Below, piece by piece: positions 31,148-43,663 of a stretch of DNA of 64,000 nt; positions within the stretch are counted from its first letter, which is position 1, and each line of letters begins with the position of its first letter. Source of the stretch: Sipunculus nudus. Taxonomy: Eukaryota > Annelida > Sipuncula > Golfingiida > Sipunculidae. The DNA lies in contig CM049320.1 in NCBI GenBank assembly GCA_026874595.1, positions 34,692,214 to 34,756,213 on the forward strand, given 5' to 3'. The notes under the pieces were generated by a model. The model did no database searches. It worked only from the letters and a program-made list of their open reading frames with translations, and had not been told where the DNA came from. A program made the translations under genes and the position numbers.

Positions 31148-31892
31148 GATAGCACCACTGGCAAAACTCCCGATTTAAAATCAATCCATCCGGTGTACGA
31201 TATTACGAAATTTGTAACAGTAGACAACCTATATTATAGAACTAAAATCAAATGAAAATATCTCGAAACTTTTTTTGTGAGTAAGTGTTATAACGTTTCG
31301 TTCTAACTGAATTTTTAAATTTCACTAAAATAAAGAAAAAAATAGACTTCGTTTTAAACAAGAAAGGCTATTCCATTGATTTGAGATCATGCGGAATTTT
31401 GACATTATTTCGCGAAGGGCCTATCGCAGCTCCATCTATAAGAAATTACACCGGTTAACTCGGCCAATGTCCACATATGAAAGCTGACAAGACTGAGAAA
31501 AATATATTTGTCTCACATGCAAGGTAAAACCTAGCATAATTTTAATTCCACACAATAAATACTAGAAAGGAATAAACACCAAAACCTAGACGAATTACAT
31601 CTTGAACAGCCTATACATACAAAATTATCAAATAAACCGTCGTATTTAATAAATAACATATGTATATGATTTTATATGCCGGGTTTCTGCATTTGAATTA
31701 ATCCCTATTACTTTATCATTAACAACCGGTGATTTAGAATTATTGCTGAACATCTAAAAAAAACTGAAATTTTGGCGGACACGGATTTTTAATATATATA
31801 TTAATATTATATATTAATTAATATATAATTATATTATAATTAATATATATAATTATAGTGTATATAATTAATATCATAATTGTTTATTATGA
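31148..31892. other. Intergenic, AT-rich
   Basis: No gene or named repeat. 31780-31890 is an irregular TATATTAATTA tract abutting the long-TIR element. Confidence 0.5.
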
Positions 31893-33570
31893 TTAGAATC
31901 TGCCCCAATGTAAAACTGGGCCAGCCCAGATCAAAATTTTGATTTGAACCAGCCCAGATCAAAATTCTAATCTGGGCCAGACCAGTTTTAAACTGGGCCA
32001 GCCCAGTTTAAAATTGTGATCTGGGCCAGTCCAGATTACAATCCTGTGGTTAAGACTTCCGGATTTAAATCAGGTCTGGACTGATTTTAAACTGTTGATT
32101 TGGTCTGGTCTAGTTTACAATCTTGTGGTGGTCTGATTTAAACTGAGCCAGCCCAGATCAGAATCCTAATCTACTCCAGGCTGGCTTCAATTACACTATA
32201 TATATTACCCTAGCTGGCCTTTTATCAATTCAAAGAATTTGTAAAACATTGTATGTCCATCATAATTAGTATTTTATGAATTTATTTCAAATTCTGTGAA
32301 AATTTCATTGGTTGGAATACTGTTATATTTATTTTGTAATTTTACCTCTTATGTGAAATGTCAAAAATATAATTATAAAATAATCATGTTAAACATTGGT
32401 ATTTTACAGCTAAAAACTACAAATATAGCTTGCAGAAAATGTGCATTAATTCAACAAACAAAAACAAAATTTAAACGATAATTATTGATATATATGTTAC
32501 TCAGTGTTAAGCTTGTGATTCAAGACCTGTAATTTCAAAATTTTATTTGTTATTTAAAGTTATTTATCATTTATCATAAGTTGGGGTTTTATCTATAGGT
32601 CTGTGATCACCCCCCCCCTCCCTCCCCCCCCCCCCCGGTCACCGATTAAAAAATTTGCACATATTGTAACATTGGACCTAGAACTTATAAAGTACTACAT
32701 ATAAAGAAAAGAAGGCCCTGAAACATCTATTAAGATACCTGAACTCAAGTCATTGAACTTAGGTGACTGAACTTTAGCAAACAGAAAAATGTATACATAA
32801 ATTAGGTTGGTATTGGCTAATTTGTGTGAATTATTAGAAAATCATAATGTATTAAGATAGAACTGTGGGAACAATATTTACCAACTGATCATTTTAACTA
32901 TTGAAGGTAGAAAATTTTTTATTTGCAGGATTTAACTATCTTCAATTTAGATTAGTTAATAGTTATTAGATTAGCCTTTTTTTTGTTATTCTCCATAGTG
33001 AAGCCCCACCATGTTTGTCGCCCTCTGAAATAAAATTCTAAATCCAATTTTCACGCATGTTTAGCATTACATTTGTTTGTTAGCTTTTTCTTCACTAAAA
33101 TATTTAAAATGATCCATTTGTGCCCTTCAAAATGGTGTATCTGGAATAAATGTTTACTCTATTATCTGATTTAAGATGATAAAAGTCAAGCTAGCCTAAG
33201 ATAAGATTAGGATTCTGATCTGGGTAGGCCCTGTTTAAAATCAGTCCACCACAGGATTGTAATATTGACTAGCCTAGATCAAAATTCTAATCTGGGCTGG
33301 CCCAGTTTGAAATCAGTCAACCACAGGATTGTAAACTGAACCAGCCCAGATCAAAATTCTAATCTGGGCCAGCCCAGTTTAAAATCAGTACAGACCAGAT
33401 TTAAATCCTGAAGTCTCCACCACAGGATTGTAATTTGGACCGGCCTAGATCAAAATTTTAATCTGGGCTGGCCCAGTTTAAAACTGGTCTGGCCCAGATT
33501 GGAATTTTGATCTGGGCCGGTCCAAATTAAAATTTTGACCTGGGCTGGCCCAGTTTTAAATTGGACCTGA
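31893..33570. mobile_element. Long-TIR (foldback-like) element with CTGGGCCAGCCCAG arms
   Basis: The left arm (31893-32200) and right arm (about 33187-33570) are inverted copies, both starting GATTAGAATC and running through AAAACTGGGCCAGCCCAG, TCAAAATT, CAATCCTGTGGT and CCCAGATCAGAATCCTAATC. The arms are built of short palindromic units. The inner 1 kb has no protein motif; a poly-C run sits at 32609-32636. Confidence 0.85.
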
Positions 33571-33585
33571 TTCTAATCTGGGCCT

Positions 33586-33589
<4 letters not shown>

Positions 33590-33639
<50 letters not shown>

Positions 33640-33678
33640 TATATATATAATATATATATATATATATACATACATATA

Positions 33679-33709
<31 letters not shown>

Positions 33710-33722
33710 TAATTAAAAGTAC
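33590..33722. repeat. (TA)n followed by (ATT)n microsatellites
   Basis: TA tract 33591-33686, then (ATT)n to about 33710, adjoining the right arm of the long-TIR element. Confidence 0.92.
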
Positions 33723-33759
33723 AAAACTTAAGAAATATATAACGTAAAATAGCGGAAAT

Positions 33760-33850
33760 AAAAGTGGAAACACACTATAAACGCACCCGTATCCGTGTCC
33801 GTATCCGTATCCGTGTTGGGACCGCACAAGTGGAAACGCAGCTTTAGTTA
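33760..33850 (-). mobile_element. One end of a MITE related to that at 41320-41720
   Basis: The minus strand reads AAAGCTGCGTTTCCACTTGT and then repeats of ATCCGT/ACGGAT, like the AAGCTGTGTTTCCA ... GGATCCG ends at 41320-41720. The opposite end is not found nearby, so the copy is truncated. Confidence 0.45.
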
Positions 33851-34436
33851 GTTGGGTCCTTAGCGTGATAAAGAGACGGACGAGGTTGATTAGCGCCGTT
33901 AAGTAGCCACAGCGACTGTCCTTTCGGCTAAATATTAATCATAATCATCTTAAGCTTTGACATTATTTTTGGCCATATTGATGGACTCAAAATATAAATT
34001 ACATGTTTTATTTTCTCTGTGGGAGAAACCACACATGATTGCTCATCCTTACTTGGTTTGACAGTCTTGCATCTCACGGCGTGAACGGTGCAAATGTAAA
34101 AGGTGACTTCTTGCAATGATGTGCATCAGCTACAATTTAAACACTTTATTTTGGTGCAATGACAATAAACATGCTGAGTACCCGACAAAAGAGGCACGCG
34201 CGCACTGCCTGTCTTTCCTTAATTTATTACATTATAGCCTGATTTCGCATCCCCGTTATTATCTCATGTCCTAGTGGAAGCGTACAGTGACCTTTTCATG
34301 TTATTGTATTTACCATTCCATGACACCAGATGTTGCCTTTAATACAGTAATAGTAAGTTTGGATTTATTGTTAAACAAAGATTATCGTGAGCGTTAATAC
34401 AGATGGTGGATTAATGTTTATGTGGTAGACAGAATA
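33851..34436. other. Intergenic, no feature recognised
   Basis: No open frame or repeat with support. Confidence 0.4.
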
Positions 34437-35560
34437 TTAAATGTTGTAGTTTTGACTTTGGAAAATCTTCGGACTATGATGATGATGTTCGTCCATCACT
34501 TTGCGAAGATGACCATGATGGTCAAGGTTTTGTAGTTGATCTAGGTTTGTGTGTCCGCAGATGATATGTAAGGCCCATCCGGGCACGGAAGAATCTCCCA
34601 CATGTTCGACACGTGATCGGTAGTTGCTGTTGAGGTAGTTAATATCATCGCCTTGCGGACCACATGTTTTCTCCTGAACTCTGCAGTCGTAATATCTCAG
34701 CGTCTTCAGCAACTTTGTGTTCAGCTGCACTCCACGCTGTTCGAACCTGCGATAGACTTTCCCACGTATCTGGGAAAGTGGATAGTCAACGATGCTTTTA
34801 CCGCCTTTGAGACTGTCCTTGTAGCGCCTCCGCTGACCTCCGATGGGTCTTTTACCAAATACTAGTTCTCCATACAAAAGTTGTTTTGGGAGTCTGGTAT
34901 CAGGCATGCGGCAACCGTGACCTGCCGATCGAAACTGAAATCGAGGTAGGCACGTGTTGGGGCCTCAGTGTCTGGAACTTTATCTTGCATTTAATGTTCA
35001 TCAGTCGACGGAGGCAGGTCAGGTAAAAGTGGTTCAGTTGTTTGCCATGTCTTGTATAGACAGTCCATGTCTCGCAGCCATACAGCAGGGTAGTTATGAC
35101 AACTGCCTTGTACGCGTGGATCTTGGTTTCAAGATGGATGCCTCTACATTCTCAGGCGTTGGAGCGGACTCTGATAAAAGCAATGATTGCTTTTCCTATT
35201 CTGTTGTTGATCTATGTTAATTGTCTTTGACAATGTGCTGCCCAGATATGTGAACTTATCCACCACGTTCTGATCTGATCTATGCACCATGGCGGAGGGT
35301 TCATCATATGGCTTTCCTGATGCTGGTTGGTGCATCACTTCAATCTCCTTTAAGCTGAAGGTAAGTTGTCACATCCACAGGTCCAAAACTAGTCCATAAT
35401 GTGCTGTATGTCTGATTCTGAAGAATCAGTCGTCCACAAAGAGCAGCTCATGGTTGTCCTGTCTTTCCTGACGGCATTCAGTCTTCTGCGGTTGAGGAGC
35501 TTCCCATCTGTACAGCTGTGCAATATCTAACACCCACTCATGGATCATCCTTATTAAAAG
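34437..35560 (-). pseudogene. Decayed LINE reverse transcriptase fragment
   Basis: Read on minus from 35560, conceptual pieces in shifting frames match the end of a LINE RT: DGKLLNRRRLNAVRKDRTT, DSSESDIQHIMD, LKEIEVMHQPASGK, NVVDKFTYLGSTLS, and then LPKQLLYGELVFGKRPIGGQ and RRRYKDSLKGG in the frame 34907-34437. These are hallmarks of a common animal LINE (palm/thumb to C-terminus). The FADD box region is disrupted by frameshifts and stops. It is 5'-truncated and dead, and unrelated in detail to the intact LINE. Confidence 0.85.
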
Positions 35561-36177
35561 CATCCATTGGCATGACAGAAAACATCATACTGATGTTTGG
35601 ACCATAGAACGATTATATTACAGGTTACAAGATCTTTTACATGTAGTGTAAATTGCTTGATTATATAATGATCTTTCAATATACAGGAAAGAAACCTGAT
35701 TGACTAAACGGACCCTACCCTGACCGATAGTAACAAAGTTAACATTAAAATGCGATAACAGACAGGCAGACTGAAGGAAAGATTCAGGAGGTCCAACATC
35801 TGGGAAGGCGGTCCCGCAGGGTGTAGGATTTTTCTTACGAATAAAATACAACAACATATGAATTTAGATTTACATCACCAGAAAAGCCAAAATATCTGAC
35901 CGAGTTTAATATGATATTATTAAAAGGCCAAAACATGATCATATACTGCCAGGCCTTTGGGTAAGCGTTTCATTAAAGATACGGAGAGTTTGGAGACTAT
36001 ACTAAGTTTCGCCTGCGCTTAGCCACTCCTTATTACGCTGGAATCCTGGTTACGAAGTGACTTGCCTAAGATCCATAAAGGATGGGCTTTTCAATCAAGG
36101 TCCTCTAGCTAAGTGGACAAGAGAAGTCTAAAACCGCCCCCCCCCGACCTATCGGGCAGCCTACTTTATCATGAAGG

Positions 36178-36180
<3 letters not shown>
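35561..36180. other. Intergenic, no feature recognised
   Basis: Short frames only (35618-35857). A C-run lies at 36137-36146. Confidence 0.4.
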
Positions 36181-36181
<1 letters not shown>

Positions 36182-36237
<56 letters not shown>

Positions 36238-36265
36238 GTGTAAGGGTAGATCTATTGAATACCCT

Positions 36266-36313
<48 letters not shown>

Positions 36314-36425
36314 TAGGTAAAGATAAAGAGTGTTGTAACAAGTTAGTCTATATAAAAGTCGTCACTCTTTATCGTTACCTACGCTTCTACTACAGACTAA
36401 CACGGCTTTACCTTATACATACATT

Positions 36426-36456
<31 letters not shown>

Positions 36457-36460
36457 TTTT
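36182..36460. repeat. Three (TA)n tracts enclosing a hairpin with interleaved second stem
   Basis: TA tracts at 36182-36235, 36270-36310 and 36427-36450. Between the last two, 36311-36332 pairs with 36364-36385 (22 bp, one mismatch), and GTTAGTCT (36344-36351) can pair with AGACTAAC (36394-36401). Confidence 0.75.
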
Positions 36461-36833
36461 TTATTTATTTCGTTACTTCAAGGCCCATGGCCCATGTTAC
36501 ATTTCCATATATTGTACATGAGCCAAACATAATGTTACATGTACAATTATATCATCAATTTAGTGATCACAATAATGAGTGATCTCCATCTACCAAGTAC
36601 ATAATTCTTCTCTTCAATGTTTACATCAACATGGTTGTGAAATGTGCACAGTGCAAAATACAAACAAGTAATACACCAATGTGTGCATATAAAGAAATAT
36701 GTTCAAAAGAGACATAAGTAAAATCTATGAGACTCAAAATATGATCATTACTTGTATTTAGTTGATATTGTCCAATATATTCTTTTCCTGAATAGCTGCA
36801 TTTAACTCCGCCATTTGCTTTAAACTTTTGTGC

Positions 36834-36895
<62 letters not shown>

Positions 36896-37780
36896 GCCAA
36901 TTTGTTAGCCAATTTTTCATCCTTCATTAATTGAATGAATTTCTCTTTTGTCGGGTTCTTACAGTACAGTTCTGGTAAATGTCTATTTCTAATCTCTTCC
37001 AAACCTTGACAGCATAATAGATGATGAATCTCATCTTCTATAATACAAAGACCTTTGCTTTTACACAAAATACACCATCCTTCTACGATGTCCTTGTTTG
37101 AACATCTGGCTTTCTCTATCTGAAGGTCATGAGCACCATATCTGAATTTACACAACATCAGTCTAAGATATCTTTGTTTTAAATTTATCAAATATGATTC
37201 TAATACCAATTCTGACATAAAAGAACTATGCAACTGTTACTTTGTATTTCCACTGGTATTACTAGTCCATTCTTGAAAGGCAGTCTTGTACTCGCTGCGC
37301 AAATGTCTCTATGAATAGAGAAGACTCTCCCACTGTTTGTACCATCCAGACAATACCAAAACCGTATAACTGAGAGTAATGCTCTTATTTTTGTTGCCCA
37401 ATTGATCCTACCTATACCATAAAAGTTTTTCAGCATCAAATAACATTGTTTTGGCAGTCTACTATTCTTCATCTGCTTTAGTTTTAACCAATATTTTATA
37501 CAATTTACCATAATCTGGTCGTAAAGGCAGAGGGTCGATATGACGCTAATGAAAAACAATCTGTTAATCCCTCTTTCGTTTTGACACATGATTTTGAATT
37601 TGCATACATTGGCCGTAAAATAATAATTATATTACCATGTAGCCCTTTCTTTAAAAGCAGATGCCACAACGCCTCATTGGATACACTATCAAATGCTTTT
37701 AAGAAGTCTACAAAAACACAATATAATCTATCTCCAGATTAACTAAGGTACTAAAATATCCACAGCCATGAAGGATAATA
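36428..37780 (-). pseudogene. Decayed relative of the intact LINE, 3' part of ORF2
   Basis: On minus, 37770-37640 encodes an RT A-box piece (VFVDFLKAFDSVSNEALWHL). The frame 37589-37200 includes NCIKYWLKLKQMKNSRLPKQ and INWATKIRALL. The frame 37233-36893 includes LKQRYLRLMLCKFRYGAHDL and ends with a C-X2-C ... IEDEIHHLLCC knuckle. Order and wording parallel the C-terminal third of the ORF2 at 25816-29442. The region between the RT A-box and the thumb (with FADD) is deleted. The 3' UTR has a GGGCCATGGGCC hairpin, AATAAA and a (TA)n end. A (TA)n tract also interrupts the element at 36838-36892. Confidence 0.85.
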
Positions 37781-37829
37781 AAAGAATTTGTAGAATGTTC
37801 CACTGGTCGAAAGCTAAACAGCTTCTAAT

Positions 37830-40800
37830 GATTTTAGAGTGGTATTGTCTATACATTTAATTAAATGTGTGAGGAGATACGGCAAGGAGAAAGCGGTGAG
37901 GCGACATGGAGAGACGATCACTTATGATTATTGTCATACTCCTGTACCAAGGATGCCTGTGGTCGTCCAATCCTTGAACCCCTTGAACAGGAATGAGCGG
38001 CAGCAATATTTAAGACACACAGTCATCACCACCGAATATGGGAGGGGGTTCAAACATGGCAAAACGTTCCCTGTAAAAAATAACAGTTTACACTTGTGGC
38101 TTAACAACAAAAGAGGCATTCGAAATATGAAATGTCTTAATTATCATTAACATGAGATAGGTTCACGAGATCTAAAAGGAGAATAGCTCACACAACAAAC
38201 AGATGAGGCACTCAACATCTTTCGCAGAAGAAGCCTGTTAATCCAATGCTTACTGGAAGGCAGCAGAGAGGAGAGCGGAGTTCATCACGTGAGTCTCGTT
38301 ATAAAAACGTATTGTCTCCCAGCTTCATGTCTGCATCGAAGAACTTCTGAACAAGCTTCCCCTAAACAACACTGTTCATTGCTCTTATAATAATCAACGA
38401 AGTGAACTGGACAGCATTATGAAAACTGAAAGGGCTTCTTGGATAAAAGTGTTTTTGGAAAATGAAAAAACACAGTCTACAAGGCTTATAATGAAGAGAT
38501 CATGACATGGTCAGTTCAAAAATCGCGTTCTTGCAATGAATTCTTACAAATGCAAGACCACTTGCACATGGATGCACCCTTAATATACCTAATTTGACAT
38601 CGTGACCAGAATCGTGACTTGCACAAGTGGCGCGCCTATCGTAGCTGCAGATGGTCAATTGACTGAAAAAGTGACAGAGCATCTATGAGATAGCAGATCG
38701 GAAACTTTGGCAAAAGAAAATCTTCCACAGTTGATGGCGCCTGTTTCAGCTGAATGTTAACCGTCTTGACCATCACCTAATCTGTATATGATGCCAAGCG
38801 GACCCTGTACACACCAGCGCTTGTAAATACCTCAGAATGGATGGTAAACCACCAGATATCTCTAAAACACTTCCAGTTCAGTGGCTCACCTCACCGAACC
38901 GTAGAAGAAAAGTGCCTCACCAAAGACGTTAGTGATTCTACCTTTGTAAGGGAATATGCGGAAACATTCGGACTGCCTCTGTGTTTCTCTACCTGTGACC
39001 TCTAGGCCTACGGCTTTTCATGTTGCTAGCGCGTGGACGCCTACACCGAAGACTGGCCTATCCTGCTTGCAGAATATATACTCAGTATTCCAGTAATATT
39101 ATGCTTTAGTGTGCATTACTCTCGACCAACTAAGACATCTCTTTGATGGAGCTACACCTTACTGAGGCTCTTCACTTGCTAATAACGGACCTTCAAATGC
39201 CCCTTCAAACCGTTTGCTTCATAAAGCCATAGAACATCGCGTTTGTCATGAATAGCAGAGAACAAGCACTTACCTTTCAACATAGCACTTTGGTAAAAGG
39301 TTTGCTTCTCTTTACTAAATGTATAACTCTGACTAATCATTGACCACTCGAACCTCAAGGTATGCGTTAAACCTGTTGGCAGAATGGAATCAGTTTGACC
39401 GTTGGAAACCGTGCGCTAAACCTTGCAGCTGCATTTGATGTTTCTCTGCAAGATGCCTTTTCTCGGTTTAATTTTTCTCCTTTTCATTTTTTAATTTATT
39501 ATCTAACTCCGAAGTTCCCTATTCACGCTCTCATTTTTTCACGCCTATGAGCCTCTTGCTCTTCACGCAAGCTATCCTCCGCTTGCTTTGGCGCCCTGAC
39601 ACACGTCCTGCACAACCTGCACTATATAGTAGTCTCTTAGTGGGCAAACTTCTTGAACACGCATCCCATATACCAAACCTCTATAGGTTAATCGTGCGTG
39701 CAGTGTCCTTGGCTTGTCTATCGAATGTGTTTGGACCATGCACCCCTTTTTTATATGGTATTTGCTGTAGTCTAACCTGGATTCTGCCACTGAAATCAGA
39801 CCCCACTTGCTCTATACTCGGACAAAATCCTTCTAAGTTACCATACAGCCAGACCGACGGGATAAGGTTGTCTAACAATGGTGTATGGATCCTTCTGGTT
39901 TATACAGGGCCAAAATATGAATCCTCAGAAGTACACAGAAACCTAGCAATTAAGTACTATCTTCATAAAATTACCAATATAGCTCATATCAACTATATAT
40001 GATCATAAGGTCCTGAGCACAGTTTTCATGTACAGTATGCCTTGTTACAATAACACATGATACGTGAATCCACGGGCACACATCACACTATACAACCTTC
40101 TTTGCAAACTGAAAACTGCTCACACATGTAGAACCGCATATATACAAAATAACCAAGCTTGAATGACCACACTCGTCGTACAATATAATGTCGCCTCGAT
40201 ATATCAGATGCCTACTCTAAACTTTTTTTTTCCAACATTGTTTTTCTTGTTGAGCGCTTACCTGTATATTCATGAAAATTCTTGAGCTCAATGAATACGA
40301 TACATTTGCTTACATTAACTTGAATGAACCCACATTGTACACTGAAAAATAAACGCATAATCTTTCTGTAACAGTAAATCCACTTAAAATTCATTGACAA
40401 GGCTCGAACGTTGGACTTTGATCCCTGTCCGAATTAGATCACCCAGATTTCCTTCGTGGGCACCATTTTGTATTTTGTAAACTGGAAAAACTAGGAAAAC
40501 AACAAAACCAACTTAGATGTGTAACGATAGGCTCCCATATTAAAATAAACGTTTTTCCTTAGCTGTCACTGGGTGCATAAAAAAAAGACAATCATGGTTC
40601 CATTGTCAAAATTGAACACCAAGTATATAACCTTTTATGAATGAACTTAATATATTTTCCAATAGGTTGTTGTTTTAATTATATCTGCCAGAATTAAGTT
40701 TTGCCGATACTATGTTTTCACGCTGGTATCGCCACCGCCGCATTTGTATTCGGAGAACACCTCAAAGAATTCTCAATTGTATTGTCTGGAACTTGGCATG

Positions 40801-41319
40801 ATTATAGATTCACATATGAACTGGTGGGATAGTAGGTGCCACCTAACTTACGTTTTGCATGGCTTACATCTGTGTCTTTTTAGGGATAATAGCACATAAC
40901 TCGGGATTGGTTTGTATTGGGCTGGAATTGTACATGTCCATAGTTCTTGTATATATGTCGTACACAAGACAGGTGGCGCCATCTGAAATCATAATCGCGT
41001 GACGTCCCGCATCTTTTTGCTTACTTTGGACGAATATCACTCGATCATATCTTAGGTGTGGATCAATGTTTTGGCCTGAAATATTCATGTCTATTCAGCT
41101 TTCTCCTACACAATGCAGATGGTGCTACCTAAAATTACAGGCGCGCGTCTCCAGTTCACAGCATTTTCACCAAAGGTTGGAATGTGGCCTAGCCACACTC
41201 ACTTAAGGTATATACTAGACACCAACTGAATGATGTTTCCTACGCTGTACCGGAGGATATGGACTTCCCAGAGGGCAGTCCATTTATCACGGGGTGCTAT
41301 AGTGGGTTTGTCCACTATA
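37830..41319. other. Intergenic 3.5 kb, no recognised gene
   Basis: Base composition is less AT-rich than elsewhere and several frames of 60-151 codons exist (37839-38150, 39547-40002, 40864-41088). None has a recognisable domain, and the longest is open on both strands. It may be an old, unrecognised element. Confidence 0.35.
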
Positions 41320-41720
41320 AAGCTGTGTTTCCATGTATCCGCAAAAAAAAAGTATCCGCAAAAGACGTACGTACGTTCCATAGCGCGCAGTCCGCAAAAA
41401 CTGTTTCCATAAGTACGTACGTTTTTCTTGCGGATACCCTTTGACGTGCCTCTTTCGAAACTGCAAGGACGACTGACAGAAAGAAGGTCAATATGTCACA
41501 TCACACCTGGCGCCGGGGCACTGTTGGGAAATGTAGGCATTTTTGCCATCCGCAAAACGGATGAATCGCTCACCGATCCGTTTCGATGCTGTCCGTTTTT
41601 ACGGATACGCATGCGAAGCGCGTTAAAACGTACATATGGAAACAGTTTATTTTAAAAAGATGGATCCGATTTTTTACGTACGAGACGCACGAGATTTACG
41701 GATGAATGGAAACACAGCTT
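41320..41720. mobile_element. MITE with AAGCTGTGTTTCCA TIRs, CpG-rich core
   Basis: The left end AAGCTGTGTTTCCATGTATC is mirrored at the right (TGGAAACACAGCTT ending at 41720), about 22 bp. The core is rich in ACGTACGT, GGATCCG and TCCGCAAAA repeats. No clear target duplication. A truncated relative is at 33760-33850. Confidence 0.8.
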
Positions 41721-41844
41721 AAGGGTGGCTTAGTATCTTCTTTACGGTGATTACATTTCACGGATTGAGGTACATTCAGTGTTTATATGTACGCAGGTTT
41801 TGTATGCTTAGGAACCTTGAATAATCCTAACATGACATTTTTAA

Positions 41845-42187
41845 GGCCAAACAAAAAATTAGGTTTGGTTCTCAGAGACTTTTGTTTCAGAAATCAGAAA
41901 AGGGTTTTTTTTTCAATTTTAATGTTTATGTATGTTTCAATCAAAATGTCAAATGAGAAGGCAAAAGCATGACAAAAACATATTTATTTTGCCAAACAAG
42001 TGAAAGCATTACATAAAAAAGGAAATTTTATCAAAAGTGTATGATTTTATCTTCTTGACAGAAATGTCCAAGTGGCTTCAGCTCCAAATTAGAAAGTTTC
42101 TATTGAAAATCAAAATAATTTTTTTTATGTGGGGGTTTAAAATTTACGCGGGCGGTGCCTGAGAAGCATATCTTTTATTTTTTGGCC
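41845..42187. mobile_element. MITE, GGCCAAA TIR, copy B
   Basis: Same order of blocks as 17359-17672 (GGTTTGGTTCTCAG, ATTTTATCTTCTTGA, GCGGGCGGTGCCTGAGAA) and the same inverted GGCCAAA ends, flanked by TTTAA/TAAA. 343 bp. Confidence 0.85.
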
Positions 42188-43211
42188 TAAATGAAGATGA
42201 TTCTTCCGAAAAGTTTCTTTGTGTCAGAGAAAAAAAAATTTGAAATATATTTGAAAAATAATAATAATTAATTTAATCATTGATGTCTGAGATGGGAAAA
42301 ATCTAAAAATGCTTGCTCAGAAATTAAAAAGGATATTGCCCCTCCGCGGGTATCAAATGGTCGATCACTTAACGTGGTGCATCCCCATATCCCCACCCAG
42401 CACGACCAAAATCATCTCTGGTAACTATCAGCGAGAGTTCAGCCTTTTTAAGAGACACACATCTCTTAGTGAAGCGCATAATCTTTCGTGTTGACAGTAG
42501 ATTGGTACCCACAAGATTAATGTCAGAACTAATGGCAAAGAGCACCAGTCTACCGTGACACAATCGTAAACTTCCGGTAGCCGGATCGGCCGGGCAGGTT
42601 TCCTGAACTTGTGAAATATTCCGGAAATATAAACACGATATATTGTCGACTCAGACTTCTTATGGCGCTATAACAAGACAGTGTAACTGTTCAAAGGCAT
42701 TTTACGAAAAATAAGTCGACACAGCAGGTATGGTGAAGTCTGTATTTGTTTAAAGGAGGCGTGGTGCTACCGGATTGAATAAACAGTAAACCACGGATCA
42801 GTGAGCACACAAAACTATCAGTACACCTGTTTAATTTAGCCCTCGCAGACAGGGTGTCACTTTATAAACCGAGTTTATGTTATGTGTCATAAATTCCACT
42901 GACTTTGTCACAGTGTCACGACATTAGAAGTGGAAATATTCAATTTCTGTCATTAACACGTATATTATGAAGTTTTTTTTTCAGTAAAAAATTAGCATAT
43001 ATACAAATGGCACAGCAGTGAAAACAAATGCTTGGAGTTGTTGAGGGAGACATTTAAATAAAAGTCACCACTGTTGGAATTCCTCAGACATTACGTAAAT
43101 AATTCACTACACCATCAGTTACTGGAGTCGCTAACATTTTGACAGCATTACTAAGTTGAACACTTTGTATGCCAGCCCTTGTGGCCAGGTTATTGAAATA
43201 ACCAGTTGTCA
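42188..43211 (+). other. Upstream region and probable 5' UTR of OTUD3
   Basis: Non-coding, with GC rising toward the ATG. No TATA box or other core promoter element is convincing. Confidence 0.4.
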
Positions 43212-43432
43212 ATGTCCTCGCGATCACGAAGAGGAGTCTGTCACACTAACCCAGGGAGTAGAGGACAGCGAGCTGATGCCATGGCCCGTAAACGTGAAGA
43301 ACGAGCAGTTCGCCAGGCCTACAGGAAGGAAAAGAAAGCAGCATCCTATTTGGCAGAAGACGGGAATTTTCAGAGTTTTACGCAGCAGTTGGCGAAACTT
43401 GGTCTGCAGCTCAGAGACATTCCTGGAGATGG
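43212..43432 (+). CDS. OTUD3: OTUD3 coding exon 1 (residues 1-74)
   Basis: A basic N-terminus ([18 protein letters not shown]), then [20 protein letters not shown], with the last codon split before GTAAAT. The overlapping frame 43156-43497 is a shadow. Confidence 0.93.
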
Positions 43433-43620
43433 GTAAATATTTGTGCCAGTTAATATTTTATCAAATGGTAGGCCTGGGTATCAGACAGCCTAATTAGGTA
43501 CAATGCATATTACAAAACACTTAAAGTAATACGTATTGATGATACGCTTAATTTTCTTTGTGTGTCATTTTGTGGTTAAAAGCTCTGTGGTTAGTTTATT
43601 GTTAACAAATAAAAAGACCA

Positions 43621-43663
<43 letters not shown>

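Noticed and set aside
34653-35220. Plus-strand frames at 34653-34865 and 34954-35220
   Set aside because: They are antisense to a recognisable, decayed LINE reverse transcriptase on the minus strand.
39547-40002. 151-residue plus-strand open frame
   Set aside because: No recognisable motif, both strands are open over the same bases, and no splice-compatible neighbours or promoter are visible.
43156-43497. 113-residue frame overlapping OTUD3 exon 1
   Set aside because: Different frame from the OTUD3 protein, whose sequence and splice phase into exon 2 are certain.
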